This document shows, in pieces, positions 44,905 through 55,317 of a stretch of DNA of 64,000 nt. Each line of letters starts with the position of its first letter. The first letter of the stretch is position 1. This stretch comes from Bryum argenteum. Lineage: Eukaryota; Streptophyta; Bryopsida; Bryales; Bryaceae. The notes beneath the pieces are model-generated. The model was not told the origin of the DNA. It ran no database searches and saw only the letters and a program-made list of their open reading frames with translations. The position numbers and the translations under genes were made by a program. The stretch covers positions 40,568,420 to 40,632,419 of the forward strand of contig CM073321.1 of assembly GCA_037043015.1 (NCBI GenBank), given 5' to 3'.

Positions 44905-46600
44905 CAGTCGGGAATTCTCCCACCTATGTTGCATGCGAGTCCATAAGTGTTCGTATCAGCTCTTAAGAGGATGAGATGAGGATGAACATTGGTTGGGGGA
45001 CGGGTAAAAGAGCCATGTAGTTTTTAATGTATTAGGTTAAATTAACAAGGAGTAGGCACATGCTAGTAATTTGGGATCATTGGTCCCATAATTCCCATTT
45101 CATGATCTTTCTGTTCATAAAAAATGGACATGAGAGGTCTAAATCTCTAAATTGGAAATAATGAATAGGAGGGAGGATGGGTTGACACTTTCTCATCCTC
45201 TTGGTAGGCATGACATGATATATATTTTATTATATGGTGTATACTTTAGCAAGTCATTTTGTGCCTAACTATTTAAAATAATTGATAAAATGTGTATTGA
45301 TTTACAGAGTCTTAGCCTCTTTAATGCATCAAACACTTCAATATCTACAATCTTAGAATTTAATCATGTCAATCAATTTCTAGCATTTAGATAAGATACT
45401 ATCTTTGCAGCAAAACTTCATCATATATTCTAACATCACATTCAAGAACAAATTTTAGTTTCTTCTAAGATCAGTAGAGTCTTTAATAAATTATAAATTC
45501 TCCATATACAATATCCGAGTATATATATGCTAATATATTATCCTTGCAATTAGTTTACGGCCCATAACATTATAACATTGGTTAAAATGATTCGGGGGGG
45601 GGGGGGGCATTTGAAAATTTTGGCGGGTTAAGTATTAACGCCTTCTAATACAATTAAGAGAAAGGGGTTCGTGCATATATCCTAGTAACAAGTGCGGGAA
45701 AAAGTTGCTTGTCAAATTGAAGGGTGATATTTAACATATTATAGATTTGGCAAAAAATTGAGTGACCACCATATGAAGGTAAATATTATAAGTCGACAAC
45801 AATAACCATTTCTAAACATTCTAATGAACCAATTACTCATAGTAATATTTAACCCATTATTTGTGAATGACGTGCAAGTATTTGATATCCCTTGCCCATC
45901 TTATAATGAATATATCAAACTTAGATACCATGACAGTCAAGATATTTTCAACACTTGTATTCACTACTAAGACATTATAGGAACTTGAAATAAGCGTACC
46001 TTTACTTTACTTGTCTTAGGCTCACTTTACATTGTGGACCCTCAAGATTGACCATTTGGCTTTACAATACCTTGATGAAAGGAGAATGATCACTAACTTC
46101 AAAGTCCCCAAAGTATGCTAATTTATCCATAATGGATAATGATTTTATGGTCTCCTTGATTGTAGTTGAGTGGAAGTAAATGCCTCAACTCAACTACTAT
46201 CAAGGAGACCATGAGGCTCAAAATCATTGATTGGCTAGAGTACAATTATTCAAAAACAAAAATGAAAAAAAGGGGAGGGTAAAAGATAGAATGATGAGAA
46301 TTTTATTTTAAAATTGAGATTAAACTTGTACATGCCTAAATCCATCTTGCACCGAAGAGTGTCCAAGGCACTCAAGAATTCAGTTTTCATTTATCATGCT
46401 CCCGAGTCTTGGCCAAAAGCCATGACCATGACAATCATTTTCATTTCATTATGGAAAATCTGAAGAAGCGGAGAATATGAAATTTGAAGAAGACGAAGAA
46501 TGAAAAATGAAGGGAGATTTAAGGGAAACGAGGGGGAACAAGGAAGATGCTTGAAGCGGTGAATTTGAAATTTGAATAAGAGAGATTGAGGAATTGCGTA
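44905..46600. repeat. Copy 2 of the 39.07-40.26 kb segment
   Basis: This copy has the same order of sequence as copy 1 with about 0.4 kb extra (45870-46285) and a G13 run at 45593. It is bordered by arrays at 44440-44895 and 46640-46790, as copy 1 is, but no family gene flanks it on either side. It therefore looks like a duplicated promoter block without its genes. Confidence 0.78.
46138..46229 (+). other. Perfect-stem hairpin, microRNA-precursor-like
   Basis: The 5' arm ATGGTCTCCTTGATTGTAG + TTGAG pairs with the 3' arm CTCAACTACTATCAAGGAGACCAT with one mismatch. An outer AATGATTTT/AAAATCATT pairing is separated by a small bulge, and the loop is about 20 nt. The size and pairing suit a plant microRNA precursor or a small foldback repeat. 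It lies in the block present only in copy 2 of the duplicated segment. Confidence 0.55.
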
Positions 46601-46639
46601 AAAGACGATCCAAGAGCAAGAGCGGGAGCTCTTCTGCAC

Positions 46640-46790
46640 TCGCTCCTCCAGACTGCCGGTCGCCCCAAACCCCAGTTGCAGCGGACCGGCGATCGCCATG
46701 CGGGATCGGCGAACGCCATGCGGGTCCGGCAGTCGCCCATGCGGGACCCGCGGTCGCACATGCGGAACCCGCGATCGCCGATGAACGTTC
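46640..46790. repeat. CGGTCGCC array
   Basis: CTGCCGGTCGCCCC, CGGCGATCGCCATGCGGGA, CCGGCAGTCGCCCATGCGGGA and CCGCGGTCGCACATGCGGAA recur at about 20 bp spacing. The array then abuts a copy of the foldback arm (46791-47235). Confidence 0.75.
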
Positions 46791-47235
46791 TGTAATTGGA
46801 ATCCATTCTAAAATAAAAATTCAAAATCTAACGATGGTTGAAGGAGATCTATCTCTTCAAAAATCATCCACTTTTTCACTTTTTTCATCATAGAAATATC
46901 ATTGCAAAGCCAATACTAAAACTATCTGCATCAAAATACTTCCAACTACAAAGATTGTGGGATGCATCTAAAGATCACACTTGTTTAAAACAAATCATGC
47001 AAAAACCTTTTTGATGTCACATAATAGGCTTGCAATGGTAATACATGCCAAATGTTTACAAACCCAATAAACAAATACTTCCTTCACTAAAATGCATGCC
47101 AATTTTTTATACTTAATTGTATGGGTGTGCAATTTTTACCACAAAAACTAGACTTAATTTGGGACCCAACCCAAGTGATTTCGTCAAATACAGAGTCTGA
47201 ATGAAAAACTTATGGCTCTTCAAAGTTCATGTCCT
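46791..47235. repeat. Additional copy of the foldback right arm
   Basis: Matches 43985-44432 closely (CAAAATCTAACRATGGTTGAAGG ... TGGCTCTTCAAAGTTCATGTCC), in the same orientation. It is followed by its own array, as in the foldback element. Confidence 0.82.
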
Positions 47236-47244
47236 TCGTTCGAA

Positions 47245-47751
47245 GAGGGTAGACCGCCGGTCGCATTCTGAGCTACGTTCGCCCATCACATGAATCGGCG
47301 GTCGCCCTACTGAGCGACGTTCACCCATCGGCTGTATCGGCGGTCGCCTAGGGGCGAATGGCGGTCGCTCTATCAGCTACGTTCGCCCATCACCTGGATC
47401 GGCGGTCGCCCTACTGAGCGACGTTCGCCCATCAGCTGTATCGGCGGTTGCCTAGGGGCGAACGTTGGTCGCTTATGGGCAATCGTCGGTCGCTAATGGG
47501 CGATCGTCGGTCGCTCAGGCGACCGCCGGTCCAGACGAGGCGACCGCCGGTCCAGTCCTACGTGGCGCAGTCGCACATCTTATTGCTGAGTTGTACAGGC
47601 CACGTGGCCGCCACGTAGGATGCAACGAGGACAGGGTAAATCAAGGGTAAAAAAAAGATTCTGTAGATTCTATTAGACATTCTGAGGCTCAATGTCTGTC
47701 TGACATGTCGTGTCTGTCTGACGTCCGACAGTGTCTAATAAGACAACCCTG
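47245..47751 (-). mobile_element. CGGTCGCC array and right terminus of a CAGGGTTGTC element
   Basis: The array (47250-47556) repeats ATCGGCGGTCGCCCTACTGAGCGACGTTCGCCC and GGGCGAACGTTGGTCGC types. It is followed by CCTACGTGGCGCAGTCGC...GCCACGTGGCCGCCACGTAGGA, GGTAAATCAAGGGTAA and a 97-bp tail ending AAGACAACCCTG at 47751. The tail is the complement of 25973-26067. The terminus overlaps the 3' end of the 670-residue ORF. Confidence 0.75.
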
Positions 47752-49685
47752 ATTGTTGCCTCTGTAGAATCTACCGTTTTGAAGGTTTTCCGTAATGCCT
47801 CCAATTCAGCGACTGCCCCATCTCTCTCTTTACTTGTAGCCTCCAACTTGATTGAGCATGCTTTTGCTTCCTCCTCCAATTTCGCAACTGTAACATCTCT
47901 CTCCTTCTTCACTGCCGCGAACTCCATCGCCCATGCTCGTTGTCGCTCAATCTGTGCATCATCTATCTCCTTTTGTGATATTAACTTCAATTCCCCCGGA
48001 ATTTCATCATTGTCATCATCGTCTATTTCGATAATGGTTTTTCCCTTATCTTCTTTACCATCCTCTTCACCAACCTCTCTAAAAGGAGATAAACCCCTGA
48101 TATAGGCTTGTCCATTATCTTCTTCAGCATCCTCTTTACTACCCGCATCAATTTGTGAAAGAAATAGACTATCAGAAGTCCCGATAATGGTCTTCCCCTT
48201 ATCTTTATTACCATCCTTTTCACCATCCTCTTTACCATCGTCTTTACCACCCGCATCACATTCTGGAACAACCTGACTACATGAAGTCTTCTGAGTGTCA
48301 TTCTGTGATGGAACAAAGTTGTCATTATCTTCTGAGTCTTCTAACGCATCCCTTTGGCGCATTGCTTCTTGGTACTTTGCCACATACTCGCTAGCAGGAC
48401 CTTGGCCAAACAACCGCAATTCCATGTAGAACTCGTCAAGGAGACGTTGCGTAATTTGGTGTTGTTTGTGCATTTTGAGAATGATCTGATGATCTTTCAC
48501 TCGGCCCGTCAGTAGAGGATCAAACCGATCTACGAGTGCCTCAAAATTTATGGCAGCTAGTAGAACATTGGGCATGATACCTACAAAAGTGTGAGCCATC
48601 TCCACAAAACGAGGACCCATTTCCGCAAGTATTTCTGACCCCGCCTTCAAGTTCATTCGTAGAGCACTTATCCTTTCAACCGAAGTAACTCCCCAATCAT
48701 TCCCTGGCAAACCTTGCTCTTTATCTACCTCATTGCACCAATCTCCCAATCTTTCTGCTTTTTTCACCCACTCATCCAATTTCTTATTGCTTGGTACTGT
48801 ATGCAGATACTCCTCAAAATTTCCCACCATACCCGAATCGGGATCCATGTCATCCATGGCATCAGTTGGTGCTCTGGTTTTCCGTGGTTCACTTGGCCCT
48901 GCCTCCTCTGATGTTGGTACCAAGGTTACATGAGGTTCTTCAACTACGTTTGCACCTTCGAGCCTATCAGTTATAGTCGGTTCTACGATTGGGGCATCTG
49001 TGGCAACCATATTCCTTCCATCCTCCTGATGTGTCGTGGTTGTTGGAGGAGAATCCTTCATCGCCGTCTCATGAGTTTTCCTCCTCAAGTGCTGCAATAA
49101 GGCCTTTGTAGAGTTTGATTCTGGATCAAACATATCTGGGATATCCTTCTGATTTCTCCCGATTCGAAGAGGATATGCACTACTCGCCGTGAATGTGCTC
49201 CAGTTCACCTTGCGCTTCAATATGAGCTCAGCATACACCATGCTCAAAAGCGTATAGGAAAAATAACCTTTGCTCTTGGGACGAGTTCCAAACAATGCCA
49301 CCCAAACTTCTTCAGCGCGATGAAGGAAGTGATCATCCTTGCATGTTTGTGCGTTGCAAGTAAAATTATTGGTATTAACGTTGTGACATTCTCGAGGCCA
49401 AAGTTTCCCAATGTGATACATCTTCACATATTTCTTGCACGTCGCCATTCTCCAGTATTCCTCCGTTTCATTGGCCCAACCGCTCTCAGCTTTGATTGCC
49501 TTATTATCCAAGATCTTGTAGTGCAACTCATGTCTCGCTCCTTTTGGTTTCACTCTCTTTGACGGTGTCTCATGTAAAACCAACTCAGTCCCCACCAATC
49601 CTGCATTTGTGTTTTCTGTCGCAGGTGACCTCAAGGTTTGTTCAGAATCACCCTCCATGTTCGTGTTATGGATATCCGTCGCCAT
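47673..49685 (-). CDS. WCHI-VDW family protein, intact 670-residue ORF with transposon-derived C-terminus
   Basis: This is the only long unbroken family member. The start is ATG 49685 (MATDIHNTNMEGDSEQ), about 195 bp below an ATAAAA box. The family domain is at about residues 60-165: GWANETEEYWRMATCKKYVKMYHIGKLWP, TCKDDHFLHRAEEVWVALFGTRP, YTLLSMVYAELILKRKVNWSTF. An acidic/Pro linker follows, then a helical region (about 290-440: LDEWVKKAERLGDWCNEVDKEQG...). Next is a Lys/Asp/Gly-rich repeat segment containing KTIIEIDDDDNDE (about residues 548-560), a good match to a SUMO-interaction motif (hydrophobic core plus acid run), then a coiled coil (EFAAVKKERDVTVAKLEEEAKAC). The last ~25 residues (VVLLDTVGRQTDTTCQTDIE...) are read from the CAGGGTTGTC terminus at 47751-47673, so a transposon supplies the stop. 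Function is unknown. Confidence 0.8.
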   Translation of the reverse strand: MATDIHNTNMEGDSEQTLRSPATENTNAGLVGTELVLHETPSKRVKPKGARHELHYKILDNKAIKAESGWANETEEYWRMATCKKYVKMYHIGKLWPRECHNVNTNNFTCNAQTCKDDHFLHRAEEVWVALFGTRPKSKGYFSYTLLSMVYAELILKRKVNWSTFTASSAYPLRIGRNQKDIPDMFDPESNSTKALLQHLRRKTHETAMKDSPPTTTTHQEDGRNMVATDAPIVEPTITDRLEGANVVEEPHVTLVPTSEEAGPSEPRKTRAPTDAMDDMDPDSGMVGNFEEYLHTVPSNKKLDEWVKKAERLGDWCNEVDKEQGLPGNDWGVTSVERISALRMNLKAGSEILAEMGPRFVEMAHTFVGIMPNVLLAAINFEALVDRFDPLLTGRVKDHQIILKMHKQHQITQRLLDEFYMELRLFGQGPASEYVAKYQEAMRQRDALEDSEDNDNFVPSQNDTQKTSCSQVVPECDAGGKDDGKEDGEKDGNKDKGKTIIGTSDSLFLSQIDAGSKEDAEEDNGQAYIRGLSPFREVGEEDGKEDKGKTIIEIDDDDNDEIPGELKLISQKEIDDAQIERQRAWAMEFAAVKKERDVTVAKLEEEAKACSIKLEATSKERDGAVAELEALRKTFKTVDSTEATIRVVLLDTVGRQTDTTCQTDIEPQNV

Positions 49686-49867
49686 GAAGAATAGGGAGTA
49701 TTAAAAATACCCCGAAGATATCCCAAGTATGCAAAAATTCGATGCAGCAGCCGCAAGTATCACGCTGACTTCCCCCCGCCACCACAAATGCAGCACACGA
49801 GAAGCTAATGCCCACGGTTGCAGCCAGTTGAGATGGATGTATACGAGAAGAAGTGAGGGGAAATGAG

Positions 49868-50185
49868 GCCCTAAAGGCCTTTTATCCCCCCCCTCCTTTT
49901 CCAACCCTAGAGACCGGCCGCACAGACCGGTGGCTCGGCCAATCACGGCCGCGACCAATGCTGGCCGGCCGGTTTGGACGACGAATCGTGGCCGGTCGAT
50001 CCGGTCGACCGACTGGGGCCGGCCGATCGTGGCCGGTCGTTTGCGCCGACCAGTCGTGGCCGACCGGCCACGATCGGCCGACCGATTACGGCCGAACGAT
50101 GTGGCCGGCCAATCCTGGCCGCTCGATGTCGGCCGACCGATGCCGGTCGACCAAGGCGGCCGACCAATCTCAGCGGCCGCTGCGG
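49868..50185 (-). promoter_or_regulatory. CGGCCGACC array and TATA-like box upstream of the 49685 gene
   Basis: GGCCGGTCG, CGACCGGCCACGATCGGCCGACCGAT and CGATGTCGGCCGACCG recur through 49910-50180. On the gene side, GGGATAAAAGGCC (complement of 49878-49890) resembles a TATA box 195 bp from the ATG. The array is then followed by poly-T/A and the duplicated segment at 50.2 kb. Confidence 0.6.
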
Positions 50186-50230
50186 TTTTTTTTGAAAAAA
50201 ATTTTTCAAATTTTTTTTTTAAAATAAAAT

Positions 50231-50261
<31 letters not shown>

Positions 50262-52080
50262 CTACAAAAATCTTACAAAATTGCATAGGATCCTTTTTTA
50301 TTCCGCTGAGATTTCGGTTATTCGATTCTCAGTGATTATTACACAATGAAAAGGGGAATCCTATGTTGATTTCTGAAATGCTATATATTCTTTTTTCACG
50401 GATACATCTTAACTCTAAATTTTAAGTTCATAACCATTTTGAGTGGACTCTTTAAAGTGTAAATCTTCACAAATTCATAGATGTTTCATACATAAGGCAT
50501 TCATTTGGTTCCAATCAGTATCTTTCTTCTCTATTTTCCTTTCGTAAATTAATTGACTATTGGCTTTATGAATCGAACTTTGAACCACATGACCTACAAC
50601 AGTAACTCTATTCCAATATTGCATGGTTGAGAATGTCAATTGGAGTATCCTCATTTTAATATAGGACACTTATTTTGGAAGAGCGTCATTTGGTAAAAAA
50701 TAGGCTATGAGATTGAAGAATCTATAATCCTAAATCTTATGTTGAATGTTCAATGTTCAATATTGTACGAGTATATTCTTTGCAATACATGTGTGATTTA
50801 TTCCATGTCGATAACATCTTCATCACAAATGATAAATACAAAATAGATTATTTTGCACATAATAACTATGCGATGTACAGTAGTGCAATTGTTATTCATT
50901 TAAAATATAACTTAGAACTACACCATACATACACGAGTCCAATATTTCCCTTCCACACACAACGGTGTTTGCAAAGCTTTGCAACACCAAAACTAGAATT
51001 AAAATGAAATCTATCCCAAAATCCCAAGACCCTAAACCGTAAACCCTATACCCTATACCATAGAGGCCTAAAGAGTTATTCATACATCCTAAACCATAAT
51101 CATAAATCCTATCCACAAGTGATTTTATCCACTAGATACTCTAAATGGAGAAGAGATGCCTCTCTAAAATATTTTATTTTCAAAACAATCAATCAAAGGG
51201 AGAGTTAATTCAGAAATTACTAGAAATTGTGAAGATTATTTTTGTAATCTCTCAAGGCTATCCTTGTGAAATTGACAAACATTTTGACTTGGGTCACTTT
51301 GGAACTCAAGTAGTAAATTGTTCATGAACATATTTCCAAAAAAGAATTTCAAACAAAGACTAAATTTAACTGCCCTTAATGGACTTGAAACCTAAATATT
51401 CTAGATGTAGATTGTAAATTTGGAATTTGGATATGCAAATTTTACCACATGCACTTTGCGGTGTAAGGAGCCCCCAGTAAAAATTTAATAAAAAATTATT
51501 ACTTTTGACCTCTTCATCTAAGCTGCCCGAAATAGGAAACCTACACTTTGGTGTCCATGGATCTTTAGGGGTTAAGAAGGAATATTTTAACAAAAATGAA
51601 TTAAGGTGTACAATCAAAAACATGGTCTCTAGCTTATAATAAGAATTGGCCCCATGGCCTTTGCTTTCCTTATAGATAAGGGCATCAACCCCCAATGCCT
51701 TCACAAATGAGAAAATTGGCCCCACTATATTGATTGTTCAATGTTTACTCCAATTCAAGCCAATTGGGCACAACAACTCAAAAACTGAGTGTATTGGCGT
51801 GGAGATTTGCTCGCCTTAACTCCCCTTGAAGAGAGTCCCTTATTATGGATTTATTTAAAGCCGAGAGTATCTTTGTCATAAAACATTCTCGTTTGGGACA
51901 AAGAGATATTCCCGACATTCTCTTGTCAGAACATTCCCTGTCCATATTTAGACGCCACGTCAACCATACAGGCTAAATATAGTAGTTTTCAAAATGCAGG
52001 TATGCAACGCGGGGAAGTGATCGAAGTTGTGGAAACGGGGAGTGTTGGGGAGAGGCAAGAGGAGGAGGGGGAAGGGGGGA
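50186..52080. repeat. Segment 1 of a tandem duplication bordered by arrays
   Basis: 50270-51130 (TTGCATAGGATCCTTTTTTATTCC...CCCTAAACC) matches 52265-53010. 51390-52075 (GAATTGGCCCCATGGCC...TTTAGACGCCACGT...) matches 54490-54935. Arrays of the CGGCCGACC type lie before, between and after the two segments. Small open frames inside (for example 50753-51007, 51366-51725) are not convincing. Confidence 0.8.
50236..50261. repeat. AT dinucleotide microsatellite
   Basis: About thirteen AT repeats directly after the poly-A stretch next to the array. Confidence 0.9.
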
Positions 52081-52210
52081 CGTGGAACGAGCGACCGACC
52101 AGTCGCCCGGGGGACATGGTCGGTCGCCATGCCGGTCGCCGGTCGCCGGACGCCGGGCCGGTCACACGGCCGACCGACGGCGGCCGACCGATATGGGCGG
52201 CCGCTGTAGG
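52081..52210 (+). repeat. CGGTCGCC/CGGCCGACC array, middle copy
   Basis: GAGCGACCGACCAGTCGCCCGG, TGGTCGGTCGCC, CCGGTCGCCGGTCGCCGG and GGCCGACCGACGGCGGCCGACCG form a 120-bp array. It joins the end of segment 1 to the start of segment 2. Its left flank (GGAACGAGCGACCGACC) is the same as at 54935. No gene follows. Confidence 0.75.
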
Positions 52211-52907
52211 GTTTTTTTTAAAATTTTTTTAAAATTTTTTTTTTCTTTTCTATATATACCACTAAAATTGCATAGGATCCTTTTTTTATTCCTCAAAGAT
52301 TTCTGTTACTCGATTTTCAGTAATTAGTACACAATGAAAAAATGAATCCTATGTTGATTTCTGAAATGCTATGTATTCTTTCTTCACGGATACATCTCAA
52401 CTTTAAACTTTAAGTTCATAACCATTTCGAGTGGACTCCATAAAAGTATAAATCTTCACGAATTCAAAGATGTTTTGTACAAATACTACTCCAGTATTCA
52501 TACGTTATGATCTATGAGGCTCTATGAATTAAACTCTGAGCCACATGACCTACAACAGTAAATCTATTCCAATATTGGTTAAAAATAGGCTATGAGATTG
52601 AAGAGTCTAGAATCTTAATTCCTATGTTGAATGTTGAATATTGTACCTATATATTCTTTGCAATAAATGTGTGATTTATTCCATGTCAATAACATCTTCA
52701 ATCAAAAATGATAAATACAATATAGATTATTTTGCACATAATAACTATGCAATGTAGAGAAGTGCAACTTGTATCCATGTAAAATATAATTGAGAACTAC
52801 ACCATACATACAGGGATCCATTATTTAATTTCCACACACAACTGTGTTTGCAAAGCTTTGCAACACAAAAACTAGGATTAAAATGAAATCCATCCCAAAT
52901 CCTCAAG

Positions 52908-52949
52908 ACCCTAAACCTTAAACCCTAAACCCTAAACCCTAAACCCTAG
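52908..52949. repeat. Interstitial telomere-like repeat (CCCTAAA)n
   Basis: ACCCTAAACCTTAAACCCTA and three further perfect CCCTAAA units. The matching place in segment 1 (51030-51062) has degenerate forms (CCCTAAACCGTAAACCCTATACC). Plant-type telomere sequence, but internal. Confidence 0.85.
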
Positions 52950-53929
52950 AGGCCTAGATAGTAATTCATACATCTTATACCAAGAACTTAAATTTTATCC
53001 ACAAGTGATTTTATCCATTACATACTGTAAATGAAGAAGTGATGGCTCTTCAAAATATACTATTTCCAAATCAATCAATCAAAGTATACGAATAATCAAT
53101 TTTATATAACATCTAATCTTAGTACTAATGTACTATACGTGTACAATATCAAATATGATTAAAAATTTAGAAGTTGATGCCATTATTGCCATATGTTAAA
53201 CACTTATAGGGTGGGATATTTTCATAAATTTATTTGTCTCCCTATTTATTTCTCTTATTTTATGATTGCAGAATAGTAACAATAGAAACTTATTTCTATT
53301 ACCTTTGAAAGAGGGAAATAAGTAACAATTCAAATCCATAAAATAAGAATAATGCTACAATTAACTTCTAAAAAAGTATATTTGCAAATTAGTTACAATT
53401 ATATGTACTAGATTATATTTATACTCCTAGGTTAGTTGAAGGGTGTCAGACAAAAAATAGCCAATAATAGAATTAATTGTGTAAGCACAATGTTTTTTAT
53501 AATAAGTACTACTAAATTAGATACACAACGATGGAGTAATTTCCAAATACCCATCAATTAATATAGACCATAAAATGTGGAAAAGTTAAGGCCCAAATAG
53601 AAAGTCTAAATATTGACAAACACAGTAATACCAAAGTTATGAAAAGTAAATGCTCACACATGCTCACCTACATTTCATATATACTTGGATCTCTCCAATG
53701 TTAGACATCAATATACTCTCACCAAGGAATAGTTAAAATTTATGGAATGTAATCTGAGAGGACTTAAGGCCACCTCAGGGTACACACTAGGGGGAAGCCA
53801 TGAATGGGGGCCAAAACATGGCAAAATCTCCTAGTGAGAATGAATAACTTTTGACAAAAGTTGGGAGATAGAAGAAATGAATGTGAATCCATGGGAGCTT
53901 GCAATACTAGCACTCACCACTATGATCTA

Positions 53930-54213
53930 TGGTGAAACCACCTAAAGGCGGGCACCCAAGATTCTTGCCTTTATAAACATCTCACCTCCCTTGCATGTAC
54001 CTCATGCGTACATATTTAGGGTGCCCGCCTTTAGGCTTCTCCTTCTAGAATTTGTATTTCATTATGTGTGTGCTTTAAAGAAGCACATAAATAGGGTTAG
54101 CTTGTCTTTTTCTATTCCCTATCCGTGAAAAATAGTAACCCACTCATTTCTCACACCAAGTATATAGATTCCCTCAATTTTCCTTAAGTGCATGACAATA
54201 GGTGGTTTCACCA
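53930..54213. mobile_element. MITE with TA duplication, 284 bp
   Basis: Perfect 15-bp inverted ends, TGGTGAAACCACCTA and TAGGTGGTTTCACCA, are flanked by TA on both sides (53928-53929 and 54214-54215), as in Tc1/mariner-related MITEs. An inner inverted pair (CCTAAAGGCGGGCACC at 53941-53956 and GGTGCCCGCCTTTAGG at 54020-54035) could form a second stem. Non-coding. Confidence 0.85.
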
Positions 54214-54934
54214 TAAAGGGGCTATGTCCAATATTTTTGGATATATTTTATAGTTTCAACCATAGGATCTTGAGTAGACTACCACATGTAGTAGTGTGAA
54301 ATCTTCAACCGTTGAATCATCACTAGATGCGAGATCATAACATTTGAAGTTGAATATGAAACCTTTTTTGGCCATGACGATAAAAGACGAAATGGTGGCC
54401 ATGGTTGTTAAGGTGTTAGGAAAGAATATTTCAAAAAAATAAAAAATAAAAAATAAATGTGTACAAATAAAAAACATGGACTCTAGTTAATAATAAGAAT
54501 TGGCCCCATGGCCTTGGCTCTCCTTCTCGAGATGGGCTTCAACTCCGAAGGACTTCACGACTCGGAAAATTGGCCCCACTATATTGATTGTTAAATGTTT
54601 TGTCCAATTCAAGCTAATTGGGCAACATAACTCAAAAAGTGAGTGAATTGGCTTGGAGATTTGTTGGCCTTCACTCCTCTTGTAAAGAGTCCCTTATTAT
54701 AGATATATTTAAAGCCGATAGTATCTTTGTCATAAAACATTCCTGTTTATGACAAAAAGATATTCCCGACATTCCCTTGTCAGAACATTCCCTGTCCATA
54801 TTTAGACGCCACGTGGATATCCAGGCTAAAAATAGTACTATTCAAATTGCAAATATGTAATGCAGGGAAGTCCTCGAAATTGTGCAAGGGGAGAGTTGGG
54901 GAGATGCAAGTAGTGGAAGGGGAAGGGAGGTACG

Positions 54935-55178
54935 GGGAACGAGCGACCGACCGGTCGCCCGGGGGACGTGGTCGGTCGCCAGCACGGTCGCCGGTCGCCG
55001 GTCGCTTCGATCGGTCGGCCGGCATCGGCGGCCCCGATCGACCGATCGGTCGTGCGACTCCAATCGGTCGTACAAGCCGGTCGCCGGCCGCTCGATCGCC
55101 GATGTGACGGCTGCCGTCCGGGATCGGACGGCCAGTGCCAGCTGGCCAATGGCGTCCGATCCCCGGTCGGCATAAATA
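54935..55178 (+). promoter_or_regulatory. CGGTCGCC/CGGCCGAC array and TATA box upstream of the 55318 gene
   Basis: GAGCGACCGACCGGTCGCC, GGTCGCCGGTCGCCGGTCGC and GATCGGTCGGCCGGC repeats run to about 55110. CGGTCGGCATAAATAGGAGG (TATA-like, 55173-55178) follows, with the ATG at 55318, 140 bp further. Confidence 0.65.
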
Positions 55179-55317
55179 GGAGGGGAGGGGCTCATTCTCC
55201 CTCACTCTGGTGAACGGGCTATAAGTTTTGGCTTTTTTTAAAGCTGCATCGACTGCGTTGCTCAGAGTCCGCGTGGGTCACCCTCGCCCACAATGTGCAT
55301 ACTTGTCGCTGCTGAGA

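Larger units (their letters stand above)
52211..54934. repeat. Segment 2 of the tandem duplication, with insertions
   Basis: The left part (52265-53060) and right part (54490-54934) match segment 1. The middle (53.1-54.4 kb) is extra DNA that includes a 284-bp MITE. No coding frame is supported. Confidence 0.75.

Noticed and set aside
25973..47751. One giant CAGGGTTGTC element spanning 25973 to 47751 or 42566 to 47751
   Set aside because: The 8-bp flanks (CTTAAAAT, GTAGGTAG and ATTGTTGC) do not match each other, so none of these pairs can be shown to be the two ends of one insertion.
47731..48105. Plus-strand open frames at 47.7-49.7 kb
   Set aside because: They are antisense shadows of the 670-residue minus-strand ORF.
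52908..52949. A true telomere or chromosome end
   Set aside because: Only about five CCCTAAA units are present, with unrelated sequence continuing on both sides and a decayed duplicate at 51.03 kb.
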